Shown here in pieces: positions 1 through 8,416 of a DNA stretch of 64,000 nt. Every line of letters starts with the position of its first letter. The first letter of the stretch is position 1. The notes beneath the pieces are model-generated. The model had not been told where the DNA came from. It did not search any database and saw only the letters and a list, made by a program, of their open reading frames with translations. The translations under genes were made by a program, and so were the position numbers. Source of the stretch: an uncultured Piscinibacter sp. (GTDB lineage Bacteria; Pseudomonadota; Gammaproteobacteria; Burkholderiales; Burkholderiaceae_C); contig NZ_CALFYO010000018.1 of assembly GCF_937952055.1 (NCBI RefSeq), positions 1 through 64,000 on the forward strand. Direction: 5' to 3'.

Positions 1-596
1 AGGTCGGCGCCGACGTCGGCGCCCTTGGTGAAGATGCCGCCGCCGAGTCGCGCGAAGATCGAGATCAGCGACGAGCCGAAGGCCAGGCCGAGCAGCGGCT
101 TGAGCACCGACGACAGGCTCTTGTCCGGTGTGAGGTTGCCGTTGCCGGTGATGAACAGGAAGAAGATGCCGACGCCCAGCAGGCCCAGGCCGACCACCAG
201 CATGCCGGTGATGGCGCCGCCCTTGAAGGCGACGTTCAGCGCAGGCCCGATGCCCTGCGTGGCGGCCTGCGCGGTGCGCACGTTGGCGCGCACCGAGACG
301 TTCATACCGATGAATCCGCAGGCGCCCGACAGCACGGCGCCGACGACGAAGCCAACGGCGGTCGTGCCGTCGAGGAAGACCCCGATCAGGACGGCCAGCA
401 CCACGCCGACGATGGCGATGGTCTTGTACTGCCTGGCGAGATAGGCGGCAGCGCCTTGCTGGATCGCGCCGGCGATCTCCTGCATACGGGCGTTGCCGGG
501 GCTCTGCGCCAGGATCCAGCTTCGCTGCACGAAGCCGTAGACGACAGCGGCCAGACCGCAGGCGAGCGCTACATATAGCGCCACGGTGGTGGACAT
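1..596 (-). CDS. hppA: Membrane-bound proton-translocating pyrophosphatase, N-terminal part (cut by window edge)
   Basis: Hydrolyses pyrophosphate in the inner membrane and uses the energy to pump protons (some family members pump sodium). About 198 N-terminal residues of a family that is usually near 690 are present. The start ATG lies at 596-594 behind a strong GGAAGGAG ribosome site. The translation has a hydrophobic first helix, a QQGAAAYL segment, several further membrane helices, and near the left edge GGGIFTKGADVGAD, the start of the substrate-binding signature. The residue that separates potassium-dependent from independent enzymes is outside the window. The gene diverges from the soluble pyrophosphatase ppa across a 234-bp spacer. 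Identity is secure; ion specificity is not visible. Confidence 0.95.
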   Translation of the reverse strand, partial: MSTTVALYVALACGLAAVVYGFVQRSWILAQSPGNARMQEIAGAIQQGAAAYLARQYKTIAIVGVVLAVLIGVFLDGTTAVGFVVGAVLSGACGFIGMNVSVRANVRTAQAATQGIGPALNVAFKGGAITGMLVVGLGLLGVGIFFLFITGNGNLTPDKSLSSVLKPLLGLAFGSSLISIFARLGGGIFTKGADVGAD

Positions 597-830
597 CAAG
601 GGATCTCCTTCCTCATTGCTTGGCTCTTGATTGTTTGGACCTGCAAAGCGTTCGCGCATGCGCGAGCGACGGCCCGCTCCAGGGCTCGCGGGATGCTACG
701 GGATGGCCCTGGCCAAGGCAACGACGGCGTGACGGTGTTTTCCACCGTTCCGTGCCCGGGATCAATGTGTCAGGTCGCCGACAGTGCTCTGCGTAGAATT
801 CGGGTTTTTCCGGAGTTCCGCGAGATCCTC

Positions 831-1373
831 ATGAGCCTGCACAACGTCACCCCCGGCCCCAAGGCACCCGAGCAGTTCAACGTGATCATCGAGATCCCGA
901 TGAACGCCGATCCGATCAAGTACGAGGTCGACAAGGAGTCGGGGGCCATGTTCGTCGACCGCTTCATGACCACCGCGATGCACTACCCGTGCAACTACGG
1001 CTACATCCCGATGACGCTGTCCGACGACGGCGACCCGGTGGATGTGCTGGTGATCACGCCCTACGCACTGACGCCTGGCGTGGTCGTCACCTGCCGGCCG
1101 CTCGGGGTGCTGAAGATGGACGACGAGGCCGGCGGCGATGCCAAACTTCTCGCCGTGCCGATCGACAAGGTCTGCCCGATCTACAGCCACTGGCACAAGC
1201 CGGAAGACATCAATCAGATGCGCCTGAAGGCCATCCAGCACTTCTTCGAGCACTACAAGGACCTCGAGGCGGGCAAGTGGGTCAAGGTGAAGGGCTGGGA
1301 AGGCCCGGAGTCGGCCAAGGCCGAGGTGACCGGCGGCATCGCGGCCTACAAGAAGATCCAGCCGGGCGCCTGA
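831..1373 (+). CDS. ppa: Inorganic pyrophosphatase (soluble, family I)
   Basis: Cytoplasmic Mg-dependent hydrolysis of pyrophosphate to phosphate, which pulls biosynthetic reactions forward. The 180-residue product matches the family length. It carries the metal-binding signature DGDPVDV at about residues 66-72, the early FNVIIEIP strand and the HYPCNYGYIP segment. I chose ATG 831 because bacterial homologues begin there; the frame is open upstream but that stretch has no family similarity. A TAGAAT -10-like hexamer lies at 794-799, without a convincing -35. Its divergent neighbour is the membrane pyrophosphatase hppA, so both ways of disposing of pyrophosphate sit side by side. Confidence 0.97.
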   Translation: MSLHNVTPGPKAPEQFNVIIEIPMNADPIKYEVDKESGAMFVDRFMTTAMHYPCNYGYIPMTLSDDGDPVDVLVITPYALTPGVVVTCRPLGVLKMDDEAGGDAKLLAVPIDKVCPIYSHWHKPEDINQMRLKAIQHFFEHYKDLEAGKWVKVKGWEGPESAKAEVTGGIAAYKKIQPGA

Positions 1374-1382
1374 GACCGTCTG

Positions 1383-1410
1383 GCGGCCGGCACGGGCCGC
1401 GGATCTTTTT
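1383..1410 (+). terminator. Possible terminator after ppa
   Basis: A 6-bp perfect stem GCGGCC/GGCCGC (1383-1388 with 1395-1400) and a 6-nt loop, followed after GGATC by five T residues (1406-1410). The spacer between stem and T run is long for an intrinsic terminator, so the call is weak. Confidence 0.4.
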
Positions 1411-1461
1411 GGACGCGGCGTGCTCCTACACTGCCGTCACCCCGAAGTTCCCGTGCCGACC

Positions 1462-4182
1462 ATGCTCCGACTCCTACGCGGTCTTGTCCTTCTGTTCGTC
1501 AGCCTGCAACTGGGCCTGGCCCAGGCGCAGGCCCTGCCGGCCGGCGTGCGCGCCGTCACCTCGGTCGAGGGCATCGCAGAGTACCGCCTCGACAATGGGC
1601 TGCAACTGCTGCTGGTCGCCGACGATTCGAAGCCGACCACCACGGTCAACCTGACCTATCACGTCGGTTCTCGCCATGAGAACTATGGCGAGACGGGCAT
1701 GGCCCACCTGCTCGAGCATCTGATCTTCAAGGGCACGCCGAAGCATCCCAAGGTGTGGGCCGAGTTCGAGAAGCGCGGCCTGCGCGCAAACGGCTCGACC
1801 AGCTTCGATCGCACCAACTACACCGCCAGCTTCTCCGCCGACGAGGGCAACCTCGACTGGTACATCGGGTGGCTGGCCGACTCCATGGTCAACAGCTTCA
1901 TCGCCCGGCGCGACCTCGACACCGAGATGACGGTGGTGCGCAACGAGATGGAGATGGGCGAGAACAGCCCGCAGCGCATCCTTTACCAGCGCACTCTGGC
2001 GCTGATGTACGACTGGCACAACTACGGCAAGGACGTGATCGGTGCGCGCAGCGATGTCGAGAATGTCGACATCGGTCGGCTGAAGGCGTTCTACAGGAAC
2101 TACTACCAGCCGGACAATGCCACGCTCATCGTGTCGGGCAGCTTCGTCACGCAGCGCGTGCTGCAGCGCGTGGCAGCGACCTTCGGCCGACTGCCGAAGC
2201 CCAAGCGCGTGCTGCCCGGGCAGTACACCCTCGATCCGGCGCAGGACGGCGAGCGCAGCGTGACCTTGCGCCGCGTGGGCGGCGCGCCGCTGATCTTTGC
2301 TGGCTACCACATGCCGCCCGCCGGCGACCCGGACGCGGCGGCGGCCGACCTGCTCGCGCTGGTGCTCGGCGACGCGCCATCGGGCCGGTTGCACAAGAGC
2401 CTGACCGAGAAGCAGCTCGCCGCAGCCACCTTCGGCGAATCGTTCGACCTGGCCGAGCCCTCGGTGCTGCTGCTCGGTGCCCAACTGCCGCCCGCGTCGA
2501 CACCCGACGCGGCCAGGGCGGCAATGCTCGGCACGATCGAGTCCTTCGCCGCCGAGCCGCTCACCGAGACCGAGCTCGAGCGCGCGCGTGCCAAGTGGCT
2601 GAAGCACTGGGAACAGACCTTCAGCAACCCCGAGGCCGTCGGCATGGTGCTGTCGGAGTCGGTGGCGCAGGGCGACTGGCGCATGTTCTTCCTCGCGCGC
2701 GATCGCGTGCGCGAAGCGACGCTCGCGGACGTGCAGCGCGTCGCCACGCAGCGCCTGGTCGCCGACAACCGCACCGTGGCCACCTACCTGCCCACCGAGA
2801 AGCCGCTGCGCGCGCCGGCGCCACGGCGCGTCGACATGGCCGAGGTGATGCGCGACTTCAAGCCCGCCCAGGCCGCGGCGAAGGTCGAGGCGTTCGCTGC
2901 CACGCCGGCCAACATCGACGCCCGCACGAAGCGCTTCGAGGTCGGCGGCTTGCGCGCCGCCGTGGTGCCCAAGGGCACGCGCGGCCAGGCCGTGCGCGCC
3001 GTGCTGACGCTGCGCTTCGGCGATGCGGCTACCCTTGCGGGCCTCGGCGAGGTGCCCGACTTCACCGCGGCACTGCTCGACAAGGGCACGGCGACGATGA
3101 CGCGCGAGCAGGTGCAGGACCGCCTCGACCAGCTGAAGACGGAGATGGCCTTCCGTGCGTCGCCCGGACAGGTCAGAGTGACGATCTCCTCGCGCCGGCC
3201 GCACCTGTCGGCCGCCATCGCGCTCGCCGGAGAGCTGTTGCGCAGGCCGGCCTTCCCGGCGGAGGCCTTTGGCGAACTGCAGCGCCAGGCGTTGACCTCG
3301 ATCGAGTCGCAGCGCAAGGAGCCCGACGCGTTGGCCGAGAATGTGCTCGCCCGCATTGGCAACCCGTACCCGCGCGGCGACGTGCGTTACGCGCGGACCT
3401 TCGACGAGATGGTGGAGGACGTCAATGCGGTCTCGCTGGAGAAGGTGCGGGACTTCCACACGCGCTTTTACGGTGCCGCGCGTGGCGAGTTCGCGGCGGC
3501 GGGCGACCTCGACGTGGCGGAGGTGCGCGCCGCGCTGCAGTCCGCCTTCGGTGACTGGCGCGCCGGCGCGGACTACACGCGCGTGCCGAGGCCTTTCGTC
3601 GCGGTTGCACCGCAGCGACTCGTGCTGGCCACGCCCGACAAGCAGAACGCCACGATGCTGGCAAGACTGCCGCTGCCGCTGTCGGACCGTGATGCCGACT
3701 ACCCGGCGCTGGCGATGGCCAACTACCTGCTCGGCCTGGGAGGCAACTCGCGGCTTTGGAAGCGCATCCGCGAGAAGGAGGGGCTGTCCTACGACGTCAA
3801 CAGCCGTGTCTCATGGAACCCGCACGAGCCGCATTCGGTGTGGCTGGCCAGCGCGATCTTCGCGCCGCAGAACGGCGCCAAGGTCGAGCAGGCGTTCCGA
3901 GAGGAACTGGCGCGAGCGCTGCGCGACGGCTTCACGGCGCAGGAACTGGCCGAGGGCCAGCGGGGCCTGCTGAACTTCCGCCGCCTGTCGCGCGCGCAGG
4001 ACGGCAGCATGGCCGCCACGCTGGCGAGCAACCTCGATCTCGATCGCAGCTACGCCCACGCGGCGAAGATCGACGCGGCGATCGCCAAGCTCACGCTTTC
4101 GCAGGTCAACGCAGCGCTGCGCAAGTACTTGAAGCCCGACGACTTCGTCGTCGTGCTCGCCGGCGACTTCAAGCAGCCTTGA
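1462..4182 (+). CDS. M16 family zinc metallopeptidase, exported (pitrilysin/insulinase-like)
   Basis: A predicted periplasmic zinc protease of 906 residues containing two M16 modules. The start at ATG 1462 yields a signal peptide (hydrophobic residues 4-20, cleavage probably after AQA). The inverted zinc motif HLLEH is at residues 82-86, and the third zinc ligand Glu falls in NEMEMG near residue 162, the expected spacing. The C-terminal module has no HxxEH but keeps the R/Y substrate-clamp region (SRLWKRIREKEGLSY), as is usual for single-chain M16 enzymes. Its 3' end overlaps the convergent FemAB-like gene by 14 bp. The substrate cannot be predicted; cleared peptides in the periplasm are the usual guess. 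Confidence 0.9.
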   Translation: MLRLLRGLVLLFVSLQLGLAQAQALPAGVRAVTSVEGIAEYRLDNGLQLLLVADDSKPTTTVNLTYHVGSRHENYGETGMAHLLEHLIFKGTPKHPKVWAEFEKRGLRANGSTSFDRTNYTASFSADEGNLDWYIGWLADSMVNSFIARRDLDTEMTVVRNEMEMGENSPQRILYQRTLALMYDWHNYGKDVIGARSDVENVDIGRLKAFYRNYYQPDNATLIVSGSFVTQRVLQRVAATFGRLPKPKRVLPGQYTLDPAQDGERSVTLRRVGGAPLIFAGYHMPPAGDPDAAAADLLALVLGDAPSGRLHKSLTEKQLAAATFGESFDLAEPSVLLLGAQLPPASTPDAARAAMLGTIESFAAEPLTETELERARAKWLKHWEQTFSNPEAVGMVLSESVAQGDWRMFFLARDRVREATLADVQRVATQRLVADNRTVATYLPTEKPLRAPAPRRVDMAEVMRDFKPAQAAAKVEAFAATPANIDARTKRFEVGGLRAAVVPKGTRGQAVRAVLTLRFGDAATLAGLGEVPDFTAALLDKGTATMTREQVQDRLDQLKTEMAFRASPGQVRVTISSRRPHLSAAIALAGELLRRPAFPAEAFGELQRQALTSIESQRKEPDALAENVLARIGNPYPRGDVRYARTFDEMVEDVNAVSLEKVRDFHTRFYGAARGEFAAAGDLDVAEVRAALQSAFGDWRAGADYTRVPRPFVAVAPQRLVLATPDKQNATMLARLPLPLSDRDADYPALAMANYLLGLGGNSRLWKRIREKEGLSYDVNSRVSWNPHEPHSVWLASAIFAPQNGAKVEQAFREELARALRDGFTAQELAEGQRGLLNFRRLSRAQDGSMAATLASNLDLDRSYAHAAKIDAAIAKLTLSQVNAALRKYLKPDDFVVVLAGDFKQP

Positions 4183-5365
4183 AGGGACTGCGTTCGTTGA
4201 GTTCGTCGAGGTAGCCCTCGACGCCGGCGCCCTCTCGCGCCAGGAAGTCGGCCACCGCACGTGCGAACTGCGGCTGGGCGAGCCAGTGCGCCGAGAACGT
4301 CTGCACCGGCAGCAGGCCGCGCGCCATCTTGTGCTCCCCCTGGGCGCCACCCTCGAATCGGCGGTAGCCCTGCGCGATGCACCATTGCAGCGGCTGGTAG
4401 TAGCAGGCCTCGAAGTGCAGACAGGGCACGTGCTCGGTGCAACCCCAGTAGCGGCCGAAGGCGATGCGCCGCTCGGGGTCGACAGCGATCAGCGAGCAGG
4501 CGACGCGCTCGGCGCCTCGCCGCGCGACGAACAGCATCCAGTGCCGTGCCATGGTGGCGGCCATGCGGGAGAAGAAGTCGCGCGTCAGGTAGGGCGTGGA
4601 GTGGTGGGCGCGATATGTGAGCGTGTAGCAGCGGTAGAAGTAGTCCCAGTCCGCGCTGCCGATCGCCTCGCCCTGCAGGGTCTCGAAGACGATGCCAGCC
4701 TCCGCGACGCGGCGCCGTTCCTGCTGGATCTTCTTGCGCTTCTCGCGCTGCAGGCTGGCGAGGAAGGCGGCGAAGTCGCAGTACGGGGCCTCGGCCGGAT
4801 TGCACCAGTGGAACTGGATGGAACTGCGCAACATCCAGCCCTCGTGCGCCGCCGCCTCGCGGTCGGGTTCGTCGAAGAAGAGCAGGTGCGCCGACGACAA
4901 GTCCTGCCGGCGCGCCAATTGCTGAATGGCGCGCAGCAGGAGTCGGCGGTCGGCCGGCTCGCGCGCGAGCAGTCGGGCGCCCGGCACCGGCGTGAACGGC
5001 ACGGCATCGAGCAACTTCGGGTAATACACGAGGCCATGGCGCTGGTAGGCGTCGGCCCAGGCCCAGTCAAACACGTACTCGCCGTAGGAGTGCGACTTCA
5101 GGTAGAGCGGGCAGGCGGCGACGAGCTCGCCGCGCCGCTGCACCACGATGAAGCAGGGCTGCCAGCCGGTGGCGGCCGTTGCACTGCCGGAGGCGTGCAG
5201 CGCGTGCAGGTACTCGTGCCGGAGAAAAGGGTTCGCGCCGCGCTGTGTTTCGAGCAACCCATTCCATGCCGTGGCATCGATGCGGTCCGGCCCGTCGAGG
5301 ACCCGAATGACATAATCTCCCGAGCCCTCGTCGAGGCCCGCGTCCTCCTGCGTTCTGCCCCGCAT
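4169..5365 (-). CDS. FemAB-like / DUF482 GNAT-superfamily protein
   Basis: A 398-residue soluble protein resembling the family annotated as GNAT N-acetyltransferase or 'peptidogalycan biosynthesis protein' (FemAB-like, DUF482). Supporting segments are NPFLRHEYL near the N-terminus, a YGEYVFDWAWADAYQ stretch, RLLLRAIQQLA in the middle, and HFEACYYQPLQWCIAQGYRRFEGGAQGEHK near the C-terminus (two pieces of the family core). The family's substrate is unknown, although the fold is that of acyl/aminoacyl transferases. The start ATG (5365-5363) directly abuts the nadE start on the other strand, and the gene's 3' end overlaps the convergent M16 gene. The start is fixed by the absence of other good candidates. 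Confidence 0.82.
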   Translation of the reverse strand: MRGRTQEDAGLDEGSGDYVIRVLDGPDRIDATAWNGLLETQRGANPFLRHEYLHALHASGSATAATGWQPCFIVVQRRGELVAACPLYLKSHSYGEYVFDWAWADAYQRHGLVYYPKLLDAVPFTPVPGARLLAREPADRRLLLRAIQQLARRQDLSSAHLLFFDEPDREAAAHEGWMLRSSIQFHWCNPAEAPYCDFAAFLASLQREKRKKIQQERRRVAEAGIVFETLQGEAIGSADWDYFYRCYTLTYRAHHSTPYLTRDFFSRMAATMARHWMLFVARRGAERVACSLIAVDPERRIAFGRYWGCTEHVPCLHFEACYYQPLQWCIAQGYRRFEGGAQGEHKMARGLLPVQTFSAHWLAQPQFARAVADFLAREGAGVEGYLDELNERSPFKAA

Positions 5366-7039
5366 ATGTCAGTCCAACCCCCGGTGAAGGTGGCACTCGC
5401 ACAGATCAACGTGACGGTGGGCGACATCGCCGGCAACGCGCAGCGCATCGTCGACTTTTCGCGTCGCGCCCACGCCGAAGGGGCGCAGTTGGTGCTGTTC
5501 CCGGAGCTGAGCCTGTGCGGATACCCGCCGGAGGACCTGCTGCTGCGCCCGGCGTTCATGCGGTCCTGCGCCGAGGCGCTGTCGGCCTGCGCGAAGGCGC
5601 TGGCGGATCTCGAGGGCTTGCACGTGGTGGTGGGGCATCCGCATCAGTTCGGCGATCGGGGGGATGTTAGGTCGAAGTCGGTGGCCGTGCAGAAGCGCTA
5701 CAACGCCGCCTCGGTGCTCGCAGGGGGACGGGTCGCCGCCACCTACTGCAAGCGCGAACTGCCCAACTACCAAGTCTTCGACGAGCGACGCTACTTCGCC
5801 TCCGGCCGCGACGCGGCGCAGCCGCCGGTGGTGTTCGAGGTCGGCGGCACGCGCTTCGCGCTGCTGATCTGCGAGGACGCCTGGTTCGACGAGCCGGCGG
5901 CTGCAGCCAAGGCTGCCGGTGCCCAGACGCTGTGCGTGCTCAATGCCTCGCCGTTCCACCTCGGCAAGCTCGCCGAGCGCCAAGAGCGCATGGCCGAGCG
6001 TGCCCGCAGTGTCGGCTTGCCCCTGCTCTACTCGCACCTGACCGGTGCGCAGGACGAGGTGGTGTTCGACGGCGCGTCGTTTGCGCTCGACGCCCGGGGC
6101 GCCGTGGGCGCGCGCGCGCCGATGTTCGAGGAGGCGCTCACCCTCGTCGAGGTCGCGGGCGCGCAGGTGCGCGGCACCATGGCCGAAGTCCCATGCCTCG
6201 AGGCGCAGGCCTGGTCGGCACTGGTCACCGGCGTGCGCGACTATCTCGGCAAGAACGGCTTTCCCGGCGCGATCATCGGCCTGTCCGGCGGCATCGATTC
6301 GGCGCTCGTGCTGGCGCTCGCGGTCGATGCGCTCGGTGCGGAGAAGGTGCGTGCGGTGATGATGCCGTCGCCGTACACCGCGGACATCTCGGTGATCGAT
6401 GCGAAAGACATGGCGCGACGTCTGGGCGTGCGCTACGACGAGATTTCCATCGTGCCGATGTTCGATGCCTTCCGCGCCAGCCTCGCCGCGGAGTTCGCCG
6501 GTCTACCCGAGGACGCTACCGAAGAGAATATCCAGGCGCGCATCCGCGGCACGCTGCTGATGGCGCTGTCCAACAAGTTCGGCGCCATCGTGCTGACCAC
6601 CGGCAACAAGAGCGAGATGGCCACCGGCTACTGCACGCTCTACGGCGACATGGCCGGCGGCTTCGCCGTCATCAAAGACGTGGCGAAGACGTTGGTGTAC
6701 CGCTTGGCGAACTGGAAGAACGCGCAGGGTTCGGAGGTGATTCCCAGCCGCATCATCACGCGTCCGCCGTCGGCGGAACTGCGGCCGGACCAGGTCGACC
6801 AGGACAGCCTGCCCCCCTACGAGGTGCTCGACGCCATCCTGGAACGCTACATGGAGGACGACCAGTCGATCGAGCAGATCGTCGCGGCGGGTTTCGATCC
6901 GGCCGACGTCGAGCGCGTCACCCGGCTCATCAAGGTCAACGAGTACAAGCGCCGCCAAGCCCCGGTGGGAATTCGCATCACCCACCGCGCCTTCGGGAGG
7001 GACTGGCGCTATCCCATCACGTCGAAGTTCCGCGCTTAA
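5366..7039 (+). CDS. nadE: NAD+ synthase, glutamine-hydrolysing
   Basis: Last step of NAD synthesis: ATP-dependent amidation of nicotinate adenine dinucleotide, using glutamine. The 557-residue protein has an N-terminal nitrilase-type amidase domain with the catalytic triad visible as Glu47 (FPE), Lys129 (CKREL) and Cys169 (LICED), and a C-terminal ATP pyrophosphatase domain with SGGIDS at 307-312. It is therefore the glutamine-dependent form, shorter than the roughly 650-residue actinobacterial type. The start ATG 5366 immediately follows the divergent start codon of the DUF482 gene, so its ribosome site would lie inside that gene; none is obvious. glnB follows after 33 bp in the same direction, which implies cotranscription. 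Confidence 0.96.
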   Translation: MSVQPPVKVALAQINVTVGDIAGNAQRIVDFSRRAHAEGAQLVLFPELSLCGYPPEDLLLRPAFMRSCAEALSACAKALADLEGLHVVVGHPHQFGDRGDVRSKSVAVQKRYNAASVLAGGRVAATYCKRELPNYQVFDERRYFASGRDAAQPPVVFEVGGTRFALLICEDAWFDEPAAAAKAAGAQTLCVLNASPFHLGKLAERQERMAERARSVGLPLLYSHLTGAQDEVVFDGASFALDARGAVGARAPMFEEALTLVEVAGAQVRGTMAEVPCLEAQAWSALVTGVRDYLGKNGFPGAIIGLSGGIDSALVLALAVDALGAEKVRAVMMPSPYTADISVIDAKDMARRLGVRYDEISIVPMFDAFRASLAAEFAGLPEDATEENIQARIRGTLLMALSNKFGAIVLTTGNKSEMATGYCTLYGDMAGGFAVIKDVAKTLVYRLANWKNAQGSEVIPSRIITRPPSAELRPDQVDQDSLPPYEVLDAILERYMEDDQSIEQIVAAGFDPADVERVTRLIKVNEYKRRQAPVGIRITHRAFGRDWRYPITSKFRA

Positions 7040-7072
7040 ACTAGACGCAACTCAAACCTCTCGGAGCTGGCC

Positions 7073-7411
7073 ATGAAGCAGATCACCGCCGTCGTCAAAC
7101 CGTTCAAGCTCGAAGAGGTGCGTGAGGGGCTGGCCGAGGTGGGCGTGACCGGCCTCACCGTCACCGAGGTCAAGGGCTTCGGCCGCCAGAAGGGCCACAC
7201 CGAGCTCTACCGCGGCGCCGAGTACGTGGTCGACTTCCTTCCCAAGGTGAAAGTCGAGGTGGTCGTCAAGGATGCCGACGTCGAGCGCTGCATCGAGGCG
7301 ATCGTCCGGGCCGCGAAGACCGGCAAGATCGGCGACGGCAAGATCTTCGTCACCGCGGTCGAGCAGGTGGTGCGCATCCGCACCGGCGAGCTCAACGAAG
7401 ACGCAGTCTGA
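7073..7411 (+). CDS. glnB: PII nitrogen-regulatory protein
   Basis: Small trimeric signal protein that senses 2-oxoglutarate, ATP/ADP and glutamine status and controls partner enzymes by direct binding. The 112-residue product is full length. The T-loop contains Tyr51 (RGAEYVVDF), the usual uridylylation site, and the C-terminal signature TGKIGDGKIFV is present. It sits 33 bp behind nadE with its own GGAG ribosome site and no terminator between, so at least part of its mRNA probably comes from nadE. The absence of amtB next door favours GlnB over GlnK, though sequence alone does not fully separate them. Confidence 0.95.
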   Translation: MKQITAVVKPFKLEEVREGLAEVGVTGLTVTEVKGFGRQKGHTELYRGAEYVVDFLPKVKVEVVVKDADVERCIEAIVRAAKTGKIGDGKIFVTAVEQVVRIRTGELNEDAV

Positions 7412-7423
7412 GCCGGTGCCCCG

Positions 7424-8011
7424 TCAAATGCGACCGTAATCGTCCGGTGCGGTGGCCTGCGGGGCAAGCCGTGCCACGGCATCGAGCAGGTCGGCGGGCC
7501 GAGTAGCGATCTGCAGCAATGCATGCTGCGGATCCGACACGAAGCCCTGGGCCACGGTCTGCTCCAGGAATCCGAGCAGGCCGTCGTAGTAGCCGTCGAC
7601 GTTGAGCAGTCCGACTGGCTTGTCGTGATAACCGAGTTGTCGCCAGGTCCAGACCTCGAAAAGCTCTTCGAAGGTGCCGATGCCGCCGGGCAGGGCGACA
7701 AAGGCATCGCTGCGTTCGGCCATCAGCAGCTTGCGCTGGTGCATCGTCTCCACCACATGCAGCTCGGTCAGGCCGGCATGCCCGACTTCTCGCTCCATCA
7801 GCGAGCGTGGAATGACACCGACGACTCGCGCGCCCGCGGCCAACGCGGCATCGGCCACCCGGCCCATCAGCCCGGCGCGACCGCCGCCATAGACCAGCTG
7901 CCAGCCGCGCTGTCCGATGGCCGTGCCGATGGCTGCGGCGGCTTCAGCGTAGGCAGGGCTGCCGCCCTCGCGCGAGCCGCAGTAGACGCACAGCGACAGG
8001 CGCGCGGTCAT
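7424..8011 (-). CDS. LOG-family (TIGR00730) Rossmann-fold nucleotide phosphoribohydrolase
   Basis: Predicted cytosolic enzyme that splits nucleoside 5'-monophosphates into base and ribose 5-phosphate; in plants and some bacteria this releases free cytokinin. The 195-residue product carries the family signature PGGIGTFEE preceded by GGRAGLMG, and an N-terminal CVYCGSR strand. The start ATG (8011-8009) overlaps the dgkA stop by 4 bp (ATGA), a sign of translational coupling and the reason for choosing this start over longer ones. It is the last gene of the minus-strand run that begins with the sigma factor. Whether it acts on cytokinins, AMP or another nucleotide is not visible. Confidence 0.88.
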   Translation of the reverse strand: MTARLSLCVYCGSREGGSPAYAEAAAAIGTAIGQRGWQLVYGGGRAGLMGRVADAALAAGARVVGVIPRSLMEREVGHAGLTELHVVETMHQRKLLMAERSDAFVALPGGIGTFEELFEVWTWRQLGYHDKPVGLLNVDGYYDGLLGFLEQTVAQGFVSDPQHALLQIATRPADLLDAVARLAPQATAPDDYGRI

Positions 8012-8394
8012 GCTGCCGGCCCGAAGCGCTGCCACAACGCCGCGACCCAGATGCCACCGCACAGCAGCAGCGACAGCATGACGGCCGCGCTGGCGAGGTC
8101 CTTGGCACGCTTGGACAGATCGTGCATCTCGTAGGAAATGCGGTCGATGGCCGACTCGATGCCGGAATTGAGCAATTCGACGATCAGCACCAGCATCACC
8201 GAGCCGGCGAGCATCGCCACTTCGATCCAGCTGCGCCCCAGCCAGAGCGCTGCGGGCAACATCACGGCGGCGAGCCAGAACTCCTGGCGGAATGCGCTTT
8301 CGCCCCGGTAGGCCGCAAGGAGTCCGTCAAGCGAATACACGGTGGCGCGCACGATGCGATGCAGTCCTGTGCGCCCCTTGTGAGGATTGGTCAT
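8008..8394 (-). CDS. dgkA: Diacylglycerol kinase (prokaryotic, integral membrane)
   Basis: Phosphorylates diacylglycerol to phosphatidate in the inner membrane, recycling lipid left over from membrane-derived glycan or LPS modification. The 128-residue product fits the family, with three membrane helices and the signature region VELLNSGIESAIDR plus the later KDLASAAV segment. The ATG at 8394 is chosen because homologues begin a few residues before the first amphipathic helix. It starts 22 bp after the RDD gene ends and overlaps the LOG gene by 4 bp, so it is probably translated from the same message. Confidence 0.93.
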   Translation of the reverse strand: MTNPHKGRTGLHRIVRATVYSLDGLLAAYRGESAFRQEFWLAAVMLPAALWLGRSWIEVAMLAGSVMLVLIVELLNSGIESAIDRISYEMHDLSKRAKDLASAAVMLSLLLCGGIWVAALWQRFGPAA

Positions 8395-8416
8395 GGAGGC
8401 GGATTCTGCCTCGGGC

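Noticed and set aside
1474..3459. Long minus-strand open frame opposite the M16 protease
   Set aside because: High-GC codon bias opens the antisense frame; the plus-strand gene has all catalytic motifs and the antisense product is a His/Arg/Leu-rich low-complexity sequence without similarity.
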